From Gammaproteobacteria bacterium (GTDB lineage: Bacteria; Pseudomonadota; Gammaproteobacteria; Pseudomonadales; UBA5518), in the NCBI GenBank assembly GCA_016718385.1, contig JADKDK010000011.1:1-31922 (forward strand): DNA of 31,922 nt, in the 5' to 3' direction. Of this stretch, positions 25,957-31,922 are shown one piece after another. A program made the position numbers and the translations under genes. How positions within the stretch are numbered: position 1 is the first letter of the stretch; each line of letters starts with the position of its first letter. The notes under the pieces are model-generated. The model searched no databases and was not told the origin of the DNA. It worked only from the letters and a program-made list of their open reading frames with translations.

Positions 25957-25979
25957 GTCGGCATGCATGCCGACCTAAC
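25957..25979. repeat. Solo REP hairpin, GTAGGTCG family
   Basis: A perfect 18-bp palindrome, GTCGGCAT-GC-ATGCCGAC (25957-25974), followed by CTAAC. It is a single right-hand unit with an extra A in the CTAC tail. The CTA at 25975-25977 is the stop codon of the MBL hydrolase on the minus strand. Confidence 0.75.
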
Positions 25980-26909
25980 GGTGGTGCATCCAGTGCACCA
26001 GTCCCTGTGCACTGAGATCCATGTCCAGCGCGAGCAGTGCGCGCAGCGTGGTGGCGGGCAGCGTGCTGCCGGCCGCGTGCAGGCCCTCGAGGGTGTAGGT
26101 CGTCAGCGCCTCGGTGAGCGCGGCTTGCGCGTGGGGATCGGTGATGTCGATGCCCTCGACGAGGCGCACGTAGTCGAGGACCTGGCGGCGCAGCGATCCG
26201 GCGTGATGCGCGCTCGCGGCGATGCGCCCGAAATGCGTGAGATAGCAGTAGCGCGGCTCGGCCGCCATCAGCAGCTCGATGGAAGCGAGCAGCGCCTCGG
26301 GCTCGAACTGCACCGGCGTGGTGGTGGGGATCAGGTAAGGCTCGCCGCCGCAGTAGAGCTCCCGGTAGGCGATGCCGAAAGTGTCCCCGGTGAACCAGCC
26401 GCGGCTCGTTTCGTCCCACACGCAGAAATGGTGCCGCGCGTGCCCGGGCGTATCGCGAACCAGCAAATCGCGCCGTCCAGCGTCCAGCGGCTGCCGTCGG
26501 CAGCCTCGCGCACGCGCTCGACCGGCGCCGGCACGATCTCGCCGTACATGCGCGTGAAGGATTCCTCGCCGTACACCGCCTTGGCCCCGGCGATGAGGCG
26601 CTCGGGGTCGACCAGGTGACGGGCGCCGCGCGGATGCGCCACCAGCGTCGCCTGCGGGCAGCGCGCGAGCAGCGCGCCGGCGCCGCCGGCATGATCGAGG
26701 TGCACGTGCGTCGGCATGATGTAGCGCAGCTGCTCCGGCGCGACGCCGCAATCCGTCAGGGCCCGCAGGATGGCGGGCAGGTTGAGCGCGGTGCCGGTTT
26801 CGATCAGCGCCGCCTCGCCGTCATCGAGCACCAGGTAGCAGGCTGCGAGGCCGGCACGGTGGTAACCCGTGTCGATGCAGGTGATGCCGTGGGACAGTGT
26901 TTCGATCAT
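25975..26909 (-). CDS. MBL-fold metallo-hydrolase, one frameshift
   Basis: A metallo-beta-lactamase-fold hydrolase of about 311 residues. It starts MIETLSHGITCIDTGYHRAG at ATG 26907-26909. The zinc motif HxHxDH is THVHLDHAGG; later ligands are H in TPGHARHHFCVWDE, D in GWFTGDTFGIAYRE and H in CYLTHFGRI. The C-terminal helical extension (LRRQVLDYVRLVEGIDITDP) is typical of hydrolases of unknown substrate in this subgroup. A one-base deletion near 26458 breaks the frame just before DTPGHARHH. The TAG stop comes from a REP-like repeat. It is divergent from dinG with a 100-bp gap. Confidence 0.88.
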
Positions 26910-26975
26910 CGCTTGCCTGCTTCCGGGGAAATGCCGCCGTGGCGGCTGGCGAGCGCCGCGCGGCGCCTGCCCTGC

Positions 26976-26981
26976 TATAGT
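26976..26981 (+). promoter_or_regulatory. Candidate -10 box for dinG
   Basis: TATAGT, five of six matches to the -10 consensus, 28 bp before the proposed dinG start. No good -35 hexamer and no LexA-type CTGT-N8-ACAG box could be seen in the 100-bp divergent region, although E. coli dinG is LexA-controlled. Confidence 0.35.
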
Positions 26982-27009
26982 CCGCTTCCTTCCTGCGCGG
27001 GGACCTCGC

Positions 27010-29107
27010 TTGCTGAACGACGACGTCAAGAATGCCATCCAGGGTGCGTATCGCAACTGGCTGAACGCACGCGGCCTCGGGCCGCGCTGCCAGCGCGCGA
27101 TGATCGCGCAGGTGGCGAACGCCCTGGCGCGCTCGAACGACCCCGACAACGGGGCCAGCCCGATCTGTGTGGTCGAGGCCGGCACCGGCACGGGCAAGAC
27201 CATAGCATACGCGGTCGCCGCGATCCCCATCGCGCAGGCGCTCGGCAGGAAGCTGGTGATCTCCACGGCCACGGTGGCGTTGCAGGAGCAGCTCTTCCAC
27301 CGTGACCTGCCCGACCTGAAGACCGCCGGCGCGCTCGATTTCAGCTACGCGCTCGCCAAGGGGCGCGGGCGCTATGTGTGCCCCGCGCGCCTCGACTCTC
27401 TGCTGCGCGGCGCGCGCGATGAAGACGGCGCGCAGCTCGCGCTGGTCGAGCAGATCGTGCCGGACGTTAACCAGGAGACCCGCGAGCTGTTGCGCGAACT
27501 CTACACGGCGGTGACCGACGGCAGCTGGGCCGGCGATCGCGATTCCTGGCCCGCGGCGCTACCGGACTCGCGCTGGGCCCTGATGACCACGGATCACCAC
27601 CAGTGCAGCGGGCGGCGCTGCTCCTACGTGAGCCAGTGCCCGTTCTTCACCGCGCGCGAGGGGCTCGACGGCGTCGACTGCATCGTATAAGCCACGATCT
27701 GGTGCTGGCGGACCTCGCGCTCGGCGGCGGCGCTGTGCTGCCGGCGCCGGAAGATGCGATCTACGTGTTCGACGAGGCGCACCACCTGCCGGACAAGGCC
27801 TGCAACCACCTGTCGTTCCGCGCGCGGCTGGGCCTCGCACGCGAGCACGCCGAGGATTGCCGCCGACTCGCGACGGAGCTGATGGCCGAGCCGCGTTCGA
27901 GCGACGCCCTGCGTCGGCGCCTCGCGGAAGTGCCGGCGCTCTGCGAGGAACTCGACCACGGGTTGAGCGCCGCCGGACGGCTGCTGGGCGCGCTGCTGGC
28001 GGGAGCGGGGCGCAAGGGCGACACGGCCGTCGAATACCGCCTGCCGCATGGCGTGGTGCCGGCCGATGTCGCGGCAATCGCCGGCACGCTGCACCATGCG
28101 CTGCGCAAGCTCGGCGACGCGCTGGAAGGCGCCGAGGACGAACTGTCGCGCCAGCTCGATACGGGCGGCGCGGCGGCGCAGGATCGCTACGCGGTGATGG
28201 GGCTCTCGATCGGGCGCGTGCAGCGGCTGGCGGGGCTGTGGAGATCCTGGGCCGAGCCCGATCCCGCCGGCGCGGCGCCGCAGGCGCGCTGGATCCGCGC
28301 CAGCGAGCAGCAGTCGGGCGCGGATCTCGAGGTCTGCGCCGCGCCGGTGCTGGCCGCGAACGTGCTGCGCGACAGCATCTGGACGCGTGCGGCGGGCGCC
28401 GTTCTGACCTCGGCCACGCTGACGGCGCTCGGCAAGTTCGACCGCATCGTGCTGCGCGCGGGGCTGCCCGCAGATTGCGTGTTCGCGACGGTGCCCAGTC
28501 CCTTCGACTACCGCGGCCGTGCCTGCCTCGCGGTGCCGCGGCTCGCCGCCGACCCGGGCGATCCGGTGGCGCACACGCGCGAAGTCGCTGACTGGCTCGA
28601 TGCCAACCTCGATCGCGCCGAGGCGAGCCTGGTGCTGTTCGCCTCGCGCAAGCAGATGCGCGAGGTCTACGACCGCGTGAGCCTGGGGCTGCGCGACCGC
28701 ATCCTGTTGCAGGATCACTTCGCCAAGCAGGAACTGCTGCGACTGCACCGCGAGCGTGTCGATGCCGGCGAGGGCTCGGTGATATTCGGTCTCGCCAGCT
28801 TCGCCGAGGCATAGACCTGCCCGGGGGCTACTGCATGCACGTGGTGATCGCGAAGCTGCCTTTCGCGGTGCCCGACGATCCGGTGGAAGCGGCGCTCGCC
28901 GAGTGGGTCGAGTCGCGCGGCGGCAATCCGTTCATGGAGATCTCGGTGCCAGACGCGGCGCTGCGGCTGGTGCGGGCGAACGGACGGCTGTTGCGCACCG
29001 AGGAGGACACCGGGCGCATCACGCTGCTCGACCGTCGCGTGGTCACCCGCCAGTACGGGCGCAGGATCCTCGATTCGCTGCCGCCGTTTCGCCGCGAGGT
29101 CGCCTGA
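27010..29107 (+). CDS. dinG: ATP-dependent DNA helicase DinG (XPD-like, Fe-S), frameshifted
   Basis: DinG is a superfamily 2, 5'-to-3' helicase that unwinds R-loops and damaged DNA. Walker A is VEAGTGTGKTIAYAV, and the DEAH box is YVFDEAHHLPDKACNH. The Fe-S cluster ligands match the family spacing: C in GRYVCPARL and CX4CX5C in HQCSGRRCSYVSQCPFF. C-terminal motifs are GAVLTSATLTALGKF, SPFDYRG, SLVLFASRKQMREVY, GSVIFGLASFAEG and VQACGRLLRTE-like VRANGRLLRTEEDTGR. Start: TTG 27010 (MLNDDVKNAIQGAYRNW), fitting the family N-terminus. Indels occur at about 27687 (before SHDLVLADLAL) and about 28809 (a missing G in FAEGIDLPGG). About 699 codons, normal. Followed by yqcC after one base. Confidence 0.93.
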
Positions 29108-29108
29108 G

Positions 29109-29428
29109 ATGAACGGCCGTATCCGTGTCGCCGCGCTGCTGATCGACCTCGAGGGCGCTTCGCAGCCGCCTGCTCTGGGACGCCGACGAGCCGTCGCCCG
29201 AAGCGCTGGCCAGTACCCAGCCGTTCTGCATCGACACGCTGGACTTTCCGCAGTGGCTGCGGTTCGTGTTCCTGCCGCGCATGCGCACTGCTCGATACGG
29301 ACCTGCCGCTGCCCGCGCAGTGCGCCGTCGCCGAAATGGCGGAAATGCAGTTCGGCGCCGGTGAGGCGCTCGACGTGATCGCGTTGCTGCGCGAGATCGA
29401 CCTCGCCGTCGTGGCCGCGTCCCCGTAG
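29109..29428 (+). CDS. yqcC: YqcC family protein (DUF446), frameshifted
   Basis: A short cytosolic protein of unknown function, widespread in gammaproteobacteria. After repair the product reads VAALLIDLEG, then LLWDADEPSPEALASTQPFC, IDTLDFPQWLRFVFLPRM, LPLPAQCAVAEMAEMQFG and ALDVIALLREIDLAVVA. STQPF, FPQWLQ/R-FxFLPRM and the terminal helix are the signature of YqcC. Indels near 29158 and 29286 shift the frame twice. ATG 29109 lies one base after the dinG TGA, indicating one transcript. TAG stop at 29426-29428. About 106 residues, the family norm. Confidence 0.85.
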
Positions 29429-29448
29429 GCTCGGACGTGGGTTCTTGC

Positions 29449-29494
29449 GTGGGTCCGGATTTATCCGGACATGTCCGGCTGACGCCGGACCCAC
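29449..29494. repeat. REPIN-like double hairpin, GTGGGTCC family, copy 2
   Basis: GTGG and CCAC caps enclose hairpins GTCCGGAT-TT-ATCCGGAC (29453-29470) and GTCCGGC-TGAC-GCCGGAC (29473-29490). It lies between the convergent yqcC and TonB receptor genes, 8 bp before the receptor stop. It is related to, but better preserved at its right end than, the copy at 21493. Confidence 0.8.
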
Positions 29495-29502
29495 GGGCAG
29501 GG

Positions 29503-31922
29503 CTAGAAGTTGTACCCCACCGCGAGACCGCAAGTGCGCGGCTCGATCGTGAACACGTTGGTGAACACGCCAGAGGAGGGGTCGGTGACGAAAATGCCGA
29601 CCACGTTGTCGTCGTCCATGATGTTTCTGACGAAGGCGCGCACGAACCAGGTCTCGTCGGGCGCGAGCAAAGCTCGCCTGCGCGTTCCAGACGTCGAGGA
29701 ATCGATCGCGTCGATCGGATCGCGGTTGAATATGCGCCCGTACATCTCGTCCTGCCAGTAGTAGTCGAGGCGCGCGAGGAGGCTGTAGTCGCCCGTCAGC
29801 CTGAACTCGTACTGCCCGCCCAGGCTGACCGTCAGCTCCGGGGAATTGATCAGCTGGTTGCCGGAGGTCCACCGCCACGCCGTCGGAGACGGTGTAGGGG
29901 GCAGGCAGGGAGGACTGCAGCCCGCTGCAGCTGTTAAGCTGCGCCACGCCGGGCGCTGGGGCGCCGTTGTGGTTGATCACGCAATTCAGGCATTGAGGTT
30001 GTCGCCACGATCAGCGTGACGTCGCTGCGCCCGGCCGTGGGGTCGCGCGTGTCCACCGAGGCAAGTCCTTCACCTCCGGTGTGCAGGTGGCGATGTTGGC
30101 GTTGAAGCGCCAGTGCTCGTCGGACGCGAACAGAACTCCGATTCAGGCCCGTAGATCTCGGCATCGGCGTTCTCGTTGAGCGAGGTGCGGTTGACGATCT
30201 TCGAGACCTGCAGCCCCTCGTAGTCGTAAAGAAGGCCGTGATGTTCGCCTGGAGCGTGTTGTCGAGCAGCGTGTTCTTGGCGCCGATCTCGAAGGCGTCG
30301 ATGTATTCCGGCTCGTAGGTCGCCGCGGTGTCCGGAAACAGCGCCCGGTCGAAGGGCGGGTTGAAGCCCGCCGCCCTTGTAGCCGCGCGGTACGATGCGT
30401 AAAGCAGCGTGGCGTCAGTCAAGCTCACTTGCGGGCTCCAGTCCAGCACAGCGCGACCCGTGGTCTCCTCCCATTTTCGTTGTCGACGCGCCCGAGCGGC
30501 TGTCCTGCCCGCGCCGGTGATCGTGCCGTCGAAACCAGCAACGGCACGAAGGAGTTGTACAGGTACTGCACGTCGTCGATGTCCTTCTCGTCGACGGTGT
30601 AGCGCAGGCCGAGCGTCAGCTTGACGTCGTCGCGCAACTGGTAGTAGAGCTCGCCAGACAGCGCGCTGGATTCGAGCTCGTAGGAATTGACGCGGTTGAT
30701 GTAGCTCGGCGCCGTGTACGCGAGCCCGTCGCGCAGGCCAGGCGATGCCGAGGAAGGTGCCCGCCACGGCCGGGTAGACCACGCTGAAATAGTCGAGACC
30801 GGACGCGATCACGTAATACTCGTTGAAGGTGTCGGCCTCCATGTAGAAAGGCGCCCGCGAAGAAGTCGAGCGCTCCGTCGTAGTTCGATGCGACATGCAC
30901 CTCGAAGCTCGACTGGTCCGGTTTCCTGGTTGGACTGGTCGTAGCCGTCCAGCGAGTTGTTGCAGCCGTCAGGTGGCCTCCGACGATACCGCTGCCGCTC
31001 GCGGAGGGCGCGGAGATCGGCAGGCAGCCATCGGCGAAATACGTGGCCCGGGTGATCAGGGAAGACGGAGCGCAGCAGCAGGAGAAAGCGAGGCGATTGC
31101 CACCGACGTTGTTGTTGTCGTCCTGTTGCGAGAGCACCGAGGTGTCCCGGTAGCCGGCCAGCGCGACGAAGCTGTAGCGCTCGAACTCGTGCTCAGGCGC
31201 AGCGTGAGCAGCGTCTCGTCGGCCTCGTAGACCGGCGTGAAGTCCATGTTGACCTTGCGCATGTCGCGCGGGTTCTCCCGCTCTGATCGTTGCTCAGCGC
31301 CGGCGTCAGGGGCGAACGCAGGCGAGGCGGCTCAGCAGCAGCCCGGTCGGCTCCTGCGCCAGCGGGTTCACGGTTTCGAAGGCGAGCCGGTCGGGCAGGC
31401 AGCCCATCACGCCGCTGGGATCGTTGTGGCACATCTGCTTCTGGCTGCGCGTGCGCGTGCTGTCCTCCTCGAAATACGAGGCCATCAGGTCGACGGTGGT
31501 TTCGTCGTCCGGTGCCCAGCGCAGCGAGCCGCGCACCAGTACTGGTCGCGGTCGTCCACGTCGTCACCGGTGTGGATGTTCTCGGTGTAGCCGTCGCGCT
31601 GCAGGCCGATGCCGGCGATGCGAACCGCGAACCGTTCGCCGAGCGGCACGTTCAGCGCGCCCTCGATCTGGGTCGTGGTCGTAGTTGCCGTACTGCCCTC
31701 GGCGTAGCCGCCGGGCGCACCGGTTTCCGCAGTTTTTCGTGATCATGTTGACCGCGCCGCCCGTGGAGTTGCGCCCGTACAGCGTACCCTGCGGGCCGCG
31801 CAGTATCGCGACCTGCTCGACGTCGTAGTACTCCGGTCTCGAACAGGCGCGGGAACGGGATGGGACCTCGTTGACATGGATGCCCACACCATCGTCCGGA
31901 GCCAGCGGCCACCGGTGCGGTG
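29503..31922 (-). CDS. TonB-dependent outer-membrane receptor, 5' end beyond window, heavily frameshifted
   Basis: An active-transport receptor for a large ligand such as a siderophore or glycan; the ligand is unknown. The plug domain block YYDVEQVAILRGPQGTLYGR and NSTGGAVNMITK (about 31730-31835, complement) is diagnostic. Barrel segments include YWVRGSLRWAPDDETTVDLM, TLLYASYSRGYKAGGFNPPF (after repair), EYIDAFEIGAKNTLLDNTL, DGVAVDLSGNQLINSPEL and YGRIFNRDPIDAID. The C-terminus AVGYNF ends in the Phe recognised by the Bam machinery, with TAG at 29503-29505. Signal peptide and TonB box are outside. At least fifteen frame changes occur, among the densest in the window, while conserved residues persist across them. 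The plug sequence resembles receptors of sphingomonads and marine gammaproteobacteria. Confidence 0.88.

Noticed and set aside
25828..25979. CRISPR array
   Set aside because: Units are internally palindromic and of unequal spacing and content, without constant repeat and unique 30-40 bp spacers or cas genes.
26910..27009. LexA (SOS) box upstream of dinG
   Set aside because: Expected from E. coli, but no CTGT-N8-ACAG palindrome is present in the divergent gap.
27680..27700. Stop inside dinG as a programmed frameshift or split gene
   Set aside because: No slippery heptamer or downstream structure was seen, the break lies in a conserved motif, and similar random indels occur throughout the window.
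29503..31922. TonB receptor as a decayed pseudogene
   Set aside because: Conserved barrel and plug residues continue across every break, stop codons appear only after shifts, and indel density rises at the contig end.

Overview
The window is GC-rich gammaproteobacterial chromosome, most likely a whole contig or a contig end. Two runs of genes keep the order familiar from Pseudomonas and Cellvibrionales/Halieaceae-type genomes: leuS-lptE-holA and lnt-corC-ybeY-phoH-miaB, with lipA nearby. The LeuRS, DinG, YqcC, DUF1820 and TonB-receptor sequences also fit an aquatic gammaproteobacterium. Placement below class level is inference.

Layout: 1-1878 is the 3' part of an M13 zinc endopeptidase. Then come lipA (1987-2964) and a 5'-truncated glutathione S-transferase (to 3557). 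The minus strand from 3616 to 7476 carries leuS-lptE-holA (leucyl-tRNA synthesis, LPS transport, DNA polymerase clamp loading). A small cupin gene (7623-8009) separates this from the minus-strand lnt-corC-ybeY-phoH-miaB block (8019-13210), which covers lipoprotein maturation, ion transport or envelope function, rRNA processing and tRNA modification. From 13.3 to 29.4 kb the content is more accessory: DUF1820, a class Ic aspartate aminotransferase, a secreted Asp-box/DUF5648 protein, alkaline phosphatase with a TIM-barrel protein, an overlapping aminotransferase/omega-amidase pair, a ferritin-like diiron protein divergent from an AraC regulator, a crotonase, an acyltransferase, an MBL-fold hydrolase, and dinG-yqcC. 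The right end (29503-31922) is a minus-strand TonB-dependent receptor that runs off the window.

Two things stand out. First, REP/REPIN-like double hairpins with GTAG or GTGG heads sit at gene ends; five genes (GST, holA, miaB, acyltransferase, MBL hydrolase) take their TAG stop codon from the repeat itself. Second, the sequence carries many single-base indels, densest in the first 3 kb and last 3 kb. It also lacks conserved segments of roughly 35-55 codons in GST, leuS and lnt, including the LeuRS RQRYWG block and the Lnt catalytic glutamate. Since leuS and lnt are normally essential, these are more likely assembly or sequencing losses than biology, and frameshifted genes are annotated here as single genes. 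I found no CRISPR array, tRNA, rRNA, transposase gene or phage gene, and no convincing new multi-gene defence or biosynthetic system.
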